A stretch of 64,000 bases of DNA from Ptychodera flava (Eukaryota; Hemichordata; Enteropneusta; Ptychoderidae). Under the pieces are notes generated by a model that saw only the letters and a list, made by a program, of their open reading frames with translations, ran no database searches and was not told the DNA's origin. The DNA is taken from contig NC_091936.1 of assembly GCF_041260155.1 (NCBI RefSeq), forward strand, positions 40,389,963-40,453,962. The letters run 5' to 3'. Below, in pieces: positions 33,375 to 45,185 of the stretch. Made by a program: the position numbers and the translations under genes. Within the stretch, counting starts at the first letter, position 1; each line of letters begins with the position of its first letter.

Positions 33375-33604
33375 GTCCATGTAGCCGACACGAACACGAA
33401 GTGTCTGTTACCGGCTACCAAAAACTATGAAAAATAGTAAAGAATGAGCTACAAAATCACTATCAGTTTTAAGTTGCAGGTAGAATAAGTCTGTGCCTTT
33501 GTAAAAAATACTATAAAAATAGTAGAAAGTGAAGAACCAGCTGAAAGTTAGTTGAGGAGACCTTGACCGCATATCATTTGCATCTCATTGTCGGCTACAT
33601 GGAC
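33375..33604 (-). mobile_element. MITE, right member of the inverted pair
   Basis: 230 bp, the reverse complement of 32586-32814 with very few differences. Flanking bases outside the element (GGACTGTGTGCC against GGCACACAGTCC) also match, so the duplicated segment is slightly longer than the MITE. Confidence 0.85.
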
Positions 33605-33780
33605 TGTGTGCCCTTGTTGGAGCTATTATTTTTTATTACATACCTCTCCTACACCGTTTTCACTCTAAATTTTTGGGTTGATCTATAAAAACAATCATCT
33701 GCTTTATTTCCATGTTAGACGAAAATCCGTTAAAAATAGAACTTTTTTCATCATCAAACGGCGCGTTGATATATTTAAAT

Positions 33781-34036
33781 CACTGTTAGGGAGCCGTCAT
33801 TATTTACGACCAAGGAGGTCTGAGGAATCGGAAGGGGGTCACTCAAACATTGAAAGCTATAACGGGGGTTGCTCAAAATGTGGAGAGATAGAATGGGGGT
33901 TACTCAATTTTTGGTGCGAAATAAGTTGAAATACCTCAGATCGCACTATTGCACACATCAATTTCTCAAAAATTTCGATGCGAGAGAGGGGACACGCCCC
34001 TTCTCGTGCTCTCTCCCTTTGGGCGTTCTAACAGTG
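33781..34036. mobile_element. Probable short TIR element with G-tract interior
   Basis: The left end CACTGTTAGGGAGCC and right end GGGCGTTCTAACAGTG are inverted to each other. The interior has spaced GGGGGT-CACTCAA units resembling the G-tract subterminal repeats of the element at 5037-6084. Confidence 0.5.
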
Positions 34037-34509
34037 ATAATAGTAAAACAACAGATGGAAGACACCTCTCAAGTTAATTGCACCACACAGCACCATAGCA
34101 TATATCAACAGGTTGTATTCTGATTCACACTGAACATGGTTCGAAAAAGATGAATATCCTGTTTCAGACAGTGTTTGTCAATTATATGTCTTTCAAAAAT
34201 AATGTGGCTTTTTGTGTTCATCGTAAATGCGTATGAAGGTTGGAATCCTGAATTTTCTGGTGGTTTCTACTGGTATGCAGATTTTATTATTAGCCACTTT
34301 TTTCATAGTTGATAAGTTATCTCTGCCATTTCTTGATATGTCAATTATCTCTGTTCATAACATCATCAACAAAAGAAAAAAAAGTGTGGCCGATAATATA
34401 ATCTGCATAAATACGATAGGAACCGTGTGAGTTTATGAGAATAAATGCACTGCAAGAACAATAGGTCACATGACCTAGAGTGGTATACCGTGGAGCTATC
34501 TTTTGGTAG
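34037..34509. other. No gene seen; small hairpin at its end
   Basis: AT-rich. A short palindrome at about 34480-34523 (GGTATACCGTGGAGCTA pairing with TAGCTCCATGGGTATACC) abuts the following microsatellite. Confidence 0.5.
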
Positions 34510-35085
34510 CTCCATGGGTATACCTACCTACTTACCTACCGACATACCTACCTTCTTACCTACCGACATACCTACCTACCTACTTACCGACATACCTACC
34601 TACCTACCTACTTACCGACATATCTACCTACTTACCTACCGACATACCTACCTACCTACCTACCTACATACCTACCTACCTACCTACCTACCTACCTACC
34701 TACCTACCTACCTACCGACATACCTACCTACCTACCTACCTACCTACCTACCTACCTACCTACCTACCTACCTACCTACATACCTACCTACCTACCTACC
34801 TACCTACCTACCTACATACATACCTAACCTACCTACAATTGAAGTGCAAATAAAAGTTGCGCATGCGTACTATCACTCAGTATACAGTTGACCGGATCCT
34901 GTTACCATAGTGAGCTACCTACCTACCTACCTACCTACCTACCTACCCACCCACCTACCTACCTACATACATACCTACCTACCTACCTACATACCTACCT
35001 ACCTACCTACCGACATACCTACCGACATACATACCTACCTACCTACCTGCCTACCTACCTACCTACCTACCTACCTGCCTACATA
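34510..35085. repeat. (CTAC)n microsatellite, interrupted
   Basis: CTAC arrays at about 34520-34835 and 34914-35085, with CGACAT interruptions. They are broken by a 78-bp segment (34836-34913) whose inverted copy lies at 35362-35439. Confidence 0.9.
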
Positions 35086-35439
35086 CTGTATTGACAGAAT
35101 GAACACAGATCATGTCGACATGATGTCGGGAGTAGATCTAGAAAGAGAAGTTGCGTTGAACAAAATAACTAGAAATCCGTCAAAAGTTACAGCCACTGTA
35201 CAGCTGATGGGGCTTTTATGAGTGTCAATGGGGCACTCCTGTTAGGCTTCAATTCAAACATATTCCAGTTACTTGTAAGTGTCGCCAACGTTTTGCTTTC
35301 AATGGAAAATACCTTCTCTGGCGTTGTTGTCATGGTTCGCTACAGAGACCTGTAACTTACCTCACTATGGTAACAGGATCCGGTCAACTGTATACTGAGT
35401 GATAGTACGCATGCACAACTTTTATTTGCACTTCAATCG
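34836..35439. repeat. 78-bp inverted repeat pair flanking microsatellite
   Basis: The segment 34836-34913 (including GTGCAAATAAAAGTTGCGCA and CAGTTGACCGGATCCTGTTA) returns as its reverse complement at 35362-35439 with few changes. The enclosed ~450 bp holds CTAC repeats and unrecognised sequence. Confidence 0.85.
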
Positions 35440-35454
35440 TACAAGAAACATAAC

Positions 35455-36612
35455 CTGTGTATTAATATAATATTAATAATATTTTATTGCTTGCTTGTAA
35501 ATATAGGATTTACATCACATTTGTGGCAATAAAAGTGTGATACAAAAATAAGTTCAAATTTTCTTCAATAAAGACAAAGTATTACAGTATAATAATATTA
35601 GCTAATAATAAACATAACTTGGTATTTCTTTGTGTATATAAAGTAAAAATATAATCTGCAAGTTGTTTATTAAAAGATAACTCTTGTTTTGTTAGTAGAG
35701 AAATGAGCTGATTTTCAATATTGTCGTTTTGGGAAATTAATTTTACTGAAAAAGTTCTTTCTTTGGAATTTGTATTTCTGACAGACTAATAAAAAGTGTG
35801 TTTCATCTTCAATACTGCTGGCTTTACACTGATTGCAGTATCTTTCAGTAATTGGAGTTTTTGGAACAGTGTATCTCCCTTTTTCAATTGCTAGATCATG
35901 ATTGCTAATGCGAAGTTTGGCGAGTAATTTTCTTTTATCACCTTGTAACTGTGTTAAGTAGTGTTCTAATCTAAAATTATGTTTTATTTTGGCATACATT
36001 CTTAGTTTACTATTTTCATCAGTGATCAAATTTTTCCGAAAGACTTCATAATTGTTTGTTAAATTTGTTTTCATTAATCCTGTTATAACTTTGTGGTGTT
36101 TAAGTGATGGAGCTTTATCAAGGAGAAAGTCCATTCCATTGTCTTTAATTAAAGCACTTAAACAGTTAAACCAGGATCTATCGTTAGTGTTGTTTACCAT
36201 TTGGTCCAGAAAAGCTTCTTTAGCAAGATTACAATGTGGAAGTTGTACAATATGAAGCCAGTATTTAACAATATTAAGTTTGATCTCAAGTAGAAGTGGG
36301 AATTGTCGTAGTTCACCCCTCACAGCGGCATTACAAGCTTGTCTATTACACTGTAAAATGTTCCTACAAAATTTGAGCTGAGTTTTTTCAATTGCTGACT
36401 TATCCCACTTCTTGTAATCCATGAAATCTTGTCCCCAAATCTCTGAGCCATACAGTAAAACAGGTTTAATGAAAACATTGAAAAGATGTAGGGAAAATTT
36501 TATCTTTTTGTTGTGCAATAAAACCCCTTTTAAACTAAACAAAGATTTTGCTGCTTTATCAGCCAAATTTGTAATTATTGTGTCACTAAAACTACCGTTT
36601 GATTTGTTGTTC
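35455..36612 (-). mobile_element. 5'-truncated LINE, C-terminal polymerase region
   Basis: A minus-strand open frame of 283 codons (36566-35715), open slightly further upstream to ~36612. It carries the post-catalytic part of a non-LTR polymerase: a SLFSLK segment, then IKPVLLYGSEIWG, a helical thumb-like region, and a final Cys/His knuckle (CNQCKASSIEDETHFLLVC). The catalytic FADD-type motif is upstream and absent. The ~260 bp after the stop are AT-rich 3' UTR. This is a typical dead-on-arrival insertion of the Jockey/CR1 broad group; I cannot fix the clade. The reading frame itself is unbroken, so the insertion is probably fairly recent. Confidence 0.75.
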
Positions 36613-36713
36613 TATTTATAACCAGCGCCTATCATTTACTGTTTTTGCAGTTCGGCATGATTATCTTCATTTTTTGCTCACGTGTTCACACACGTGAGCA
36701 TATGTCGCAGCGA

Positions 36714-36752
<39 letters not shown>

Positions 36753-37461
36753 GTGTCTGTCTGTCTGTGGGTCCGATATCTCAAAAGCGGCTGATCAGAT
36801 CAGAATCAAATCAGGTACATAGATTCAGTTAGCAAATGGCAAGAACTGATTAGTTTTTGGTGGGTGTGGCTTGCATAATTAAGCCTCATTTGCATAAATA
36901 TGTATTTTATTAAAACTTGTTATAACTTACAAATGAATGGTCTGAGTGAAGTGAACGTTTGTAGGCTGTTGCAACAGTGCAATGACATTATCTGTTCAAT
37001 CAATGTACGATATGGATACATAATTAGGTAAATGGGCATAACTGAAATTAATTTGATGGGGTTTTGTTGTCAGTGAAATAAAAAAAGGCATTACCAAACC
37101 TTCTGTTGAGGGCGCTTTACAACGGCATCTTCAATAGGTATGTATTGACAGAATTAATTGATTAAATTTGTTCAAACGCTTGACACATTCACAGTTATGT
37201 AGATGTGTTTTGTTTTGTTTTTTCACTTTGTTGTAATGAATTTATCTTTTTCAAAAAAAGTATGTATTGACAGCGGCATGTCTGATACATTTTACCCACA
37301 AACCCTAGCGGCATAAAGCCAGTCTTACTGCACTTACTGTACTTGTAAGTTGTACGTTTCGTCTCCCCGCCATCGTCGCGTAAATCAAGCTATACCGTCG
37401 TATCATAACGAGCACATAGTTCTTCGCTTGTCTCCACAGCCTTTCTGTGCTGTGACTACGC
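36613..37461. other. No gene seen; (TGTC)n microsatellite at 36713-36770
   Basis: A hairpin GCTCACGTGTTCACACACGTGAGC (written in two arms around TTCA) precedes a TGTC tetranucleotide run and a CCGATATCTCAAAAGCGGCT segment. It resembles a dispersed repeat commonly seen in invertebrate genomes, but I cannot name it. Confidence 0.5.
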
Positions 37462-37878
37462 TTATCCGGCTTTTTGCTGTACAAATTCTGAAGCGTGATT
37501 TTGGTGGACTGTCGGTGTGGTGTCGGTAAGTAATTCAAAGTAATTTGTGTGTGATGTGTTGATTCTATGTCGTGATTTGATGTATGCACCTTTGTTCGAT
37601 ACCACGATTTGACTTGGACGCTTTGAGTTTACGATTGAGAAAGTGAATAATACGGTACATGCATCAAAAGAATTGAGAAGGAGCGCGACTGTGACTCGAT
37701 CGTGACTGGGAGCTGTAGTTCCGAACTTGACTTTTTCATGGCATAGATTTGTACGGTCGGCTCTTGCCCTGCGTACCCTGCTGTGTGTTTCGGGCGTTAC
37801 ACGGCCTCCGCCACTATCATCTACATCATCACATCTTTCATCTAGTCTAATGAGGTCTTCCAAATCCTTTGTATTCAT
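37462..37878 (-). CDS. Small ORF of uncertain status
   Basis: 138 codons from an ATG at 37878 with an acidic start (MNTKDLEDLIRLDERCDD) and a Gly/Arg segment (SGGGRVTPETHSRVRRARAD). No family recognised and no splice partners. Part of it (37762-37808) is an inverted copy of 38150-38195, so it may be repeat-derived. Confidence 0.2.
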   Translation of the reverse strand: MNTKDLEDLIRLDERCDDVDDSGGGRVTPETHSRVRRARADRTNLCHEKVKFGTTAPSHDRVTVALLLNSFDACTVLFTFSIVNSKRPSQIVVSNKGAYIKSRHRINTSHTNYFELLTDTTPTVHQNHASEFVQQKAG

Positions 37879-40262
37879 TTAGACCCATATTTTTTCAACA
37901 ACGGCTTTGAGATTTTCTGGCGCACGTTGTTGGCTCATTATAAGTTAGTCTTGGGGTCGACTGTTCAGAGATGACAGCTGTAGTTGCTTCATTGTGAGAA
38001 GGCAGACAAGGCCCTCTGTCACAAACCTTAAAAAGTCTGTAGCATGATTGAAAAACGCTTCACTGTTCTGTGATTAAATGTTTTCTTGGCGTGCGCCAAT
38101 GTCAGCTGCGCTGGCTCCTCAGTAGAATTCATCCATTAGATCCATTAGATGTGGTGGGGGCCCGTAACACCCGAAACACACAGCACGGTACGCAGAGCTA
38201 GCTAGGTCGGGTCGATTTCTGTGTACGCTGCACTGTCTCCAAAACCCACGTGGGTCCGGCCCGACAGCGTATCCCTTAGCGTACACGAGAGGTCCTGCAC
38301 GAAGATTAACAACTTGACAGGTGTCAATGTTATTACTATTTCATAAAAATAGTCCACGTAAAGATTGGTTTGTGACAATCGACGAGAGTCATAGGCTGGA
38401 TAGGCTAATTTTGTCGTGGCACCTAATTTTGTCGTGGCAAAGCCATAGATTAGGGTTAGGGATTTTAGATAGGGCTATAGTTCTCGTTCTCCTAGATATC
38501 GCGGGGACATGGATATTCTGGGTACACTGTTAGCAATGATGAATAGTTACTATTATTGTTTGTGTATAGGGTCTGTTGTCGTGCTTCGAAAGGGTTTCAG
38601 GTAATATTTCATGATATCGTCATAATAATATGTCCCCATTTACATACTTTTTAGTTCCTATAATGTGGGACAAGCTGAGTTCGATGGTTGGTACTCAGTG
38701 GCAAAGACTTTGCTTGGAAAATGCATTACCATGAAAAGCGAATAAGAATGTACATGGAAATTCATGTAAATGTTATCACACTTATGTAATTGGTTTTTAA
38801 AGTAATTTGTTACAGGATCGGTAATTGTAGTTGCGGCAAACAGCAGACAGATGATAGTGTTGTTTCACAATACGCCACAGGGTATTGCAAGCAATATTCG
38901 TCTTGAAGTTATGAATAAGACCAATAAATGTAAGGTAACCTTTTTCTCATTATGCAAGCCATACCTGTGGCTAGTATGTGCCCATTACTTAACCCTAGCT
39001 ATCTCGTGTGTTATAGTATTTAGAAGAAAACAGTCCATAGGTGGGAAGGCTTGTATAATGAAAAAATGACATTTATTCATCATATTCATAACTTCCAGAC
39101 AAATATTGCTTGCAAGATCCTGTGAGTAGGCCACCACTGTAATTGTTGATAGATCAATAAAGCCTGTCGGCTGGTAGGAACTGATCAATTAGTGTCTGTG
39201 TGTGTAGTGTGGAGATTTCCTGACTTTCCATCCTGTAAATTTTGACAATTTTCTAAAGTACAGCTTGTAAAAAATTACACAAGTTTAGTAATATGCAGAT
39301 TAATTTTAGTGCCCTTTCTAATCCAGCTTTGAGTGTTGAATGAATCATTATGAGGACAAAATGGTAATGTGATGAAATGTCACAGGACAAAGTGATGATA
39401 AACCATGAATTCACTTATTATTAATGAAAAGTATCCTCTATGAGTGAACTAATGAGTTTGAAATGGGTCCTAAAAGATAAACTTAATTTGATGAGATTTA
39501 CATCCGTGTGTTGCCCTTATATTTCATTAAAACAAAATGACATGTCATGCACACATCAAAAACATTAAGATAGCTATTTGAAGAGATTGTTGGACATGAA
39601 AGTTGTGTGACAAATGTTAACAGAGCTTTCGATAATGTTGTATCACTGTTCTAGTAAATTATATGGTACTTCATGGAGTCAACAAAATTTATGACAGTGG
39701 TCATTTTAATCCTTGGTGTTATGTTTTTTTTCATTTGCAGAAATGGTCTATTGATGATTACATCACCACAGGGCATTTATTAGGACAGTCCAATTAAATC
39801 CACATATTTTTTGTGTGAGTTCATTCACTTTTGCCATTCTTAATTAGTTAGTCCATGCAGCTTTTCATTGTGTGTGTATTCAGGCATCCAGGTAGATATT
39901 TCAGACATGCCCCAACCGATTTCAATTTGTTCTTCGATCCTATCAATGCCATCAGGCAGCCATTATGTTATAATTTGTGGCCATTCACAAAGATATATCT
40001 GACATACCTGGACCAATGTCATGCAAACTTGCCTTTGTGGGAATGGTGTCGTGTCATCAATGATGAACTTGTTGGTCAATAATTTCCATGAAAAAATGGA
40101 ATAAGTTCTTACATGTTGTAAAACATCAAATTCATCTTTTTTGCCAATTTTTTTCACCGGTACAAATATGTATATTTAACAGGATGCAATGGATGTCTTA
40201 CTTTGATTTTTTGTTTCTTTAACAGATTATACCAGGAGACCATATACGTGGTGAAATTCAGT
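37879..40262. other. No gene seen; small inverted repeats
   Basis: Contains 38150-38195, the inverted partner of 37762-37808 (CCCGAAACACACAGCA-type core). It also contains a ~48-bp inverted pair at about 38882-38930 and 39067-39115 (TATTGCAAGCAATATTCGTC against its complement). Otherwise unremarkable AT-rich sequence. Confidence 0.45.
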
Positions 40263-40545
40263 CACCCATAGGAGGCACAGCTATAACTTGCCCATAGGAG
40301 GCACAATAATAACTTGCCCATAGGAGGCGCAATAATAACTTGCCCATAGGAGGCGCAATAAAAACTTGCCCACAGGAGGCGCAATAATAACTTGCCCATA
40401 GCAGGGGCGCAATAATAACTTGCCCATAGGAGGCGCAAACAATAGCTTGCCCAAAGGCGTACAACACAATCACTTGCCTATAAGAGGCACAGACTGCCCA
40501 GTTGAGGCACAGTTGCCCATAGACGGTACAGACTGCCTGTAGAGG
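40263..40545. repeat. 26-27-bp minisatellite upstream of the Helentron
   Basis: About ten units of TTGCCCATAGGAGGC(G/A)CAATAATAAC, tight at the left and degenerating at the right into GACTGCC-type shorter units. A similar GACTGCCCGTAGCTGCCTGA motif cluster appears just after the Helentron coding end at 48000-48035. Confidence 0.85.
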
Positions 40546-41314
40546 CGCGTTCAAGATCACAAATTGATAGTCAACAAGCATTGGTTACAACATTGCTGAT
40601 AGTACTTTGAGCAAACACTGTTGTGGTTAATTTAGCATTTAGATCACAACTGATTTGGCATTGATAATATTCAGTATTAGCTTGCAGAAGGAAAAAAATA
40701 AGGCAGTAAATTTTTGTCTTTGTCTTCCTCAGTGTACATTGTGGAATTATAGCGTGAATATTTAACAGCACACAAGTTAGTGTTTTATCATTTACTTCCT
40801 GATAGGAAACAAGAGTATTGTTTACAGGCAGATTATTTGCAATCAAATAGAATTACTTCAGCGTACTGAATATATAAGGAAGACTGACATTTCTCTACAA
40901 TTTCTGAAAATTGGCATTCATTTACTTCATAATAAACAAGAACAGTCATACCACATTCTATCATTGTCTACTTATAACTGACAACCCTTTAAACTGCTTT
41001 TTTCTGTCTAGGTCCAGCTTCCCCAATACAGTTGGACCTAAATTTGGTAGTGAAAGGGTTCAACGTTTAAACTGCACAATATTGACAAGCAATAACACAT
41101 TCATAGTCTACAATCTCAACAAACACAATCATTCTTTCATCAATACTTCAACTTTTAAGGTTTCACTTTTCACAGCATCAGAAGAAATCAAGGAAGCAAT
41201 AAGCAACATCAGTCAAATTATTAATTTTTCTTCCTATACAAGTGCTTGAATTGATTGTAAGAACTTATTATAATATTAAGCACACCCATAACACAACGTT
41301 ACTATAAAACTACA
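40546..41314. other. 5' flank or leader of the Helentron
   Basis: AT-rich. An open frame at 40911-41249 lacks an ATG start and any recognisable domain, and is taken as non-coding. Probably inside the transposon, since no other boundary is visible before the minisatellite. Confidence 0.4.
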
Positions 41315-43033
41315 ATGAGAGTAAAAAAACTGAGCATAAAAGCAAAAAATGAAAGAAATAAATTGTACATGCAACAAAAAAGACAGTTGCAGACTCCTCA
41401 CAGATGTTACACAATGGTTAATGTCGAAGGTGATGGTAATTGCTTGTTCCGTGCTATAAGTCTAGGACTCTATGGGACACAAGATCATCATCATGCGATA
41501 AGAGTACGTACTGTTGACTATGTAATTGAACATTGGGACAGATATGAGGATCCAATTAAAGGTGAATATGAAAGATGGCATATTGTCTCTCAAGATGACT
41601 ATAGGCAGTATATGTCCAGATCTGAACCAGGTAATGCAACTTATGGAGGGGACATTGAAATAAATGCTGCAGCGCTTGCATATAACATTAATATTGCAGT
41701 TCATCTTGACACTTTAAGTGAACCATTAGAGACTGTTGGCAATTCTTCTGTAACTATACATCTTTTGTATCATGCAATCCGTGTTGAAGGAGAAATTGAT
41801 AGTGGTCACTATGACTTTCTGCAAAGCACAGAGCAAAATTTGTCACAAGCAATAAATGTAAACAGTTTTGGACCAGCACAAACAGAGAAATCTTCTATGG
41901 TGCAAAATGAACATTGTGTAAATTATAGAGAAATAGAGAAACAGAGAGACATGATTGCCAAGAGAGAAAAGAGAGAACAAATAGAGTTTAGGCAAAGCGA
42001 AAAGCAAAGAGATTTAACAGCCAAGCAAAATAAACGAGCTGATCCAGCATACAGGCAAACTGAAAGTCAAAGAGATATGAATGCTAAGAAAACAATGAGA
42101 GCTGATGATGTGTATAAACAAACAGAAAACAAGAGAAACAGGACATCAATGAAATTGAGACGGTGTGATGATGAGTACAGACAAACTGAAAGACAGAGGA
42201 ATGTAATTGCTAAGAAAACAAAGAGAAGTGATGATGTATATAAACAAACTGAAAACAACAGAAATAGAGAATCGAAGAAATTAAGACGGTGTGATGATGA
42301 GTACAGACAAACTGAAAGACAAAGGAATGTTATTGCTAAGAAAACAAAGAGAAGTGATGATATATATAAACAAACTGAAAAAAACAGAAATAGGGAATCG
42401 AAGAAATTAAGACGGTGTGATGATGAGTACAGACAAAATGAAAGGCTAAGGGATTTGAATGATAAGAAAACGAAACGATCTGATGAACTATTTCGACAAA
42501 CTGAACGGAAGAGAAACAGGGCATCAAAGAAATTAAGACGGTGTGATGATGAGTACAGACAAAATGAAAGGGAAAGAAATGCAAATGCTAAAAAGACAAA
42601 GAGAACTGACCAGCTCTTCAGGGAAAGCGAAAAGATCAGAGATGCCAATATTAAAAGTATTAAAAGAACTGATAAATCATATAGAGAGAGAGAGCAAATG
42701 AGAGATAGATTAAACAAACTAAACAACAGAAGATGTAGTGCTGCTAAATCTATTGAAGAGCTGATACAAATTTTTCATGGTGCAGTTCAGAATGGCCCGA
42801 ATTTTGTATGTGTGTGCTGCCAACAGCTGTGGTACAGAGAAAGTGTTTTGAACTACAATAATGTTAAAGAAAAGTTAAACACCTTTGCATCATCTCAGGC
42901 TACAGATAATGATATGGCACCATTATGTAAAACTTGCTATTCATATTTAAAAGAGTCAAAGTTGCCTCCTTGTTCTGTGGCCAATAACATGTCATTTCCA
43001 TTAATTCCCCCCAGTTACAGTTACATCCACTAG
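41315..43033 (+). CDS. Helentron ORF part 1: OTU protease and 21-residue basic repeats
   Basis: Starts at ATG 41315. Residues ~32-168 form an OTU cysteine protease: VEGDGNCLFRAIS with the catalytic Cys at about 43, and the catalytic His in SGHYDFL at about 164. Residues ~204-470 are twelve to thirteen 21-residue units of the type RQTERQRNVIAKKTKRSDDVY, alternating with KQTENNRNRESKKLRRCDDE. A Cys-rich segment (CVCCQQLWYRESV, LCKTCYSYLKESKLPP) then matches the region that precedes Rep in Helitron proteins. The frame is lost at a C run near 43015 and continues in the next frame. OTU enzymes cleave ubiquitin; why Helentrons carry one is unknown. Confidence 0.85.
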   Translation: MRVKKLSIKAKNERNKLYMQQKRQLQTPHRCYTMVNVEGDGNCLFRAISLGLYGTQDHHHAIRVRTVDYVIEHWDRYEDPIKGEYERWHIVSQDDYRQYMSRSEPGNATYGGDIEINAAALAYNINIAVHLDTLSEPLETVGNSSVTIHLLYHAIRVEGEIDSGHYDFLQSTEQNLSQAINVNSFGPAQTEKSSMVQNEHCVNYREIEKQRDMIAKREKREQIEFRQSEKQRDLTAKQNKRADPAYRQTESQRDMNAKKTMRADDVYKQTENKRNRTSMKLRRCDDEYRQTERQRNVIAKKTKRSDDVYKQTENNRNRESKKLRRCDDEYRQTERQRNVIAKKTKRSDDIYKQTEKNRNRESKKLRRCDDEYRQNERLRDLNDKKTKRSDELFRQTERKRNRASKKLRRCDDEYRQNERERNANAKKTKRTDQLFRESEKIRDANIKSIKRTDKSYREREQMRDRLNKLNNRRCSAAKSIEELIQIFHGAVQNGPNFVCVCCQQLWYRESVLNYNNVKEKLNTFASSQATDNDMAPLCKTCYSYLKESKLPPCSVANNMSFPLIPPSYSYIH

Positions 43034-45185
43034 AAGAAAGACTTGTTGCCTTACGCATTCCATTCATGCAAATAAGAGAATTGCCAAGAGGTAGACAAGT
43101 TAGTCTCAGAGGTAACATAGTCAATGTTATAGCTGATGTATCAACTACTGTCTCTACATTACCTAGAACTTTAAATGAATCGCAGACAATACCTGTCAAA
43201 TTTAAAAGAAAGATTAGCTATAGTCATGCCTATCAGGTAGAGAATGTCAGACCAGTGAAAGTCTTACAAGCAGCTAATTGGTTGGTTAAAAATAGCCCCT
43301 TATATAAAGCAGAACTGATTACAATATCTACAGATTGGGTTGTTTGCAGAAAGGATGAAAACCACAATTGGCAGGAATTTTGTGAGGAAAATGATGATCA
43401 CGATTATTCTCACATGTCTGACAAACAAACATGTAAACATGATGACAGTAATAATCATGATGATGATGATGATGATAATTGGACTGAAGAAATAAAATTG
43501 GAAGATCATCCTGCTGGCACATTGGATACAATGCTATCACCTTTATATGATCAACACACAGACTCTGATGGCGCTGTTTGTTATGCACCAGGCGAGAACA
43601 ATAAACCACTGGGAATATTTCAAGACAAATATTCTGAGGAGCTCTCATTTCCAACAATATATTGTGGTCAACCCAGACAAAAGAAACGCATAGTCCCTGT
43701 ATTATATAGTACATTGTGTAAATGGGAACTTCGACACAAAGATAGGAGAGTTGCAAAGTCGATGCCTAACATTTTCTTTAAACTAAAAAAATTACAAATC
43801 AAGCAGATTAAAGACAAGGCAACATTATGTTTGCGAAAATGTAATCTGAAGGGCCGCAAATTAACAGCTGGTGAACTTCAATCACCACAAAATGTTGATA
43901 AAATTGTTCGACTTGATGAGGGATTCAGAGTGTTGAAGACACTTAGAGGTTCACCACCATACTGGGAGAGTGCAAAGAAAGATATATTTGCCATGATACG
44001 TCAACTTGGTATTCCAACATTTTTCATGTCATTTTCATCAGCAGAGTCTAAATGGATACATCTATTGAAAATTCTTGGAAGGACAGTTCACAACAAGGAA
44101 TACACAGATGACGATGTATTGAACATGTCTTGGAATACAAAATCTGATTTGATAAAATCTGACCCTGTTACGTGTGCTCGACACTTTGACTATTCATTTC
44201 AACGATTTATGCATGATTTCCTAATGAGCTCATATCATCCAATTGGTGAAATACACGATTACTTTTACAGAGTGGAATTCCAACAAAGAGGATCACCACA
44301 TATACACATGCTTGTATGGATTAAAGATGCACCACAATATGGTGAAAATAGTGATGATGACATCACACAATTCATAGATCAGTATATTACATGTTCAAAT
44401 GATACCAGTAATGAATCCTTCGCTGAATTGATAAATTATCAAATGCACAGACATGCAAAAACCTGTAAGAAAAAAGGCCAATGTGTTTGCAGATTTGGAT
44501 TTCCTGTGCCACCTATGCCAAGAACAATGATATTGCAGCCATTGCCAATGGATACTGATGAAAGCACAGAACAGATCCTTCAAAAGCACTATGAAAATAT
44601 CAAGACTGTTGTTACTGATTTACAATTTGGAGAAACTCTTTCTTTTTCTGAATTCTTAAATAAACTACAACTTGATGAACAAACCTATATTAATGCAATA
44701 CAATCATCTCTAACATCAGACAAAATATTCCTCAAGAGGTCACCAAATGAAATAAGAATTAACAGCTACAATGAAACCCTACTCAAAGCTTGGAGAGCAA
44801 ACATGGACATTCAATTCATTCTTGATCCATATGCATGTGCCATGTACATCGCATCTTACATTAGTAAAGCTCAACGTGGAATGAGTAATTTGCTCAGTAG
44901 AGCTGTGGAAGAAGCAAGGGAAGGATGTCATGATATCAGAGAAAGTGTCAGGCATATAGGAAACAAATTCCTTAATCATGTTGAAGTTAGTGCTCAAGAA
45001 GCTGTTTACCTTGTTATGCAAATGAGACTAAGAAGAGCTTCACGCGGCTTCACTTTATTAACACATCACCCCCTGATGATAGAGTTATCCTATTGAAACC
45101 TCTTGATGACATACAAAACATGCGTCCACATGCTACTGACATAGAGAGTGATAGCATCTTAAAAAAATATGAGAGGCGCCAAAAG
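43034..45185 (+). CDS. Helentron ORF part 2: HUH/Y2 Rep endonuclease
   Basis: Continues the Helitron-like N region (EERLVALRIPFMQIRELPRG, STLPRTL). It includes the conserved block ending in the metal-binding HUH motif, GSPHIHMLVW, with its two His codons at 44299 and 44305. The two-tyrosine motif YIASYISK lies at about 44844-44870. An acidic His/Asp-rich insert sits near 43380-43480. The frame changes near 45057, after RRASRGF, and again near 45185. In the family this domain nicks the donor and covalently holds the DNA end through the Tyr pair. Both Tyr and both His residues are present. Confidence 0.85.

Noticed and set aside
34445-35221. Long Thr-Tyr-Leu-Pro repeat frames
   Set aside because: Produced by the CTAC microsatellite, with no unique coding sequence around it.
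40263-40545. CRISPR-like array
   Set aside because: Units are contiguous 26-27-bp repeats without unique spacers, in a eukaryotic context.
40281-40581. Minus-strand frames with repeated Tyr-Gly-Gln-Val-type units
   Set aside because: Result of the ~27-bp minisatellite; a unit length divisible by 3 leaves the frame open.
42067-42726. 219-codon minus-strand frame rich in Leu/Ser/Phe
   Set aside because: Shadow of the basic 21-residue repeat on the plus strand of the Helentron.
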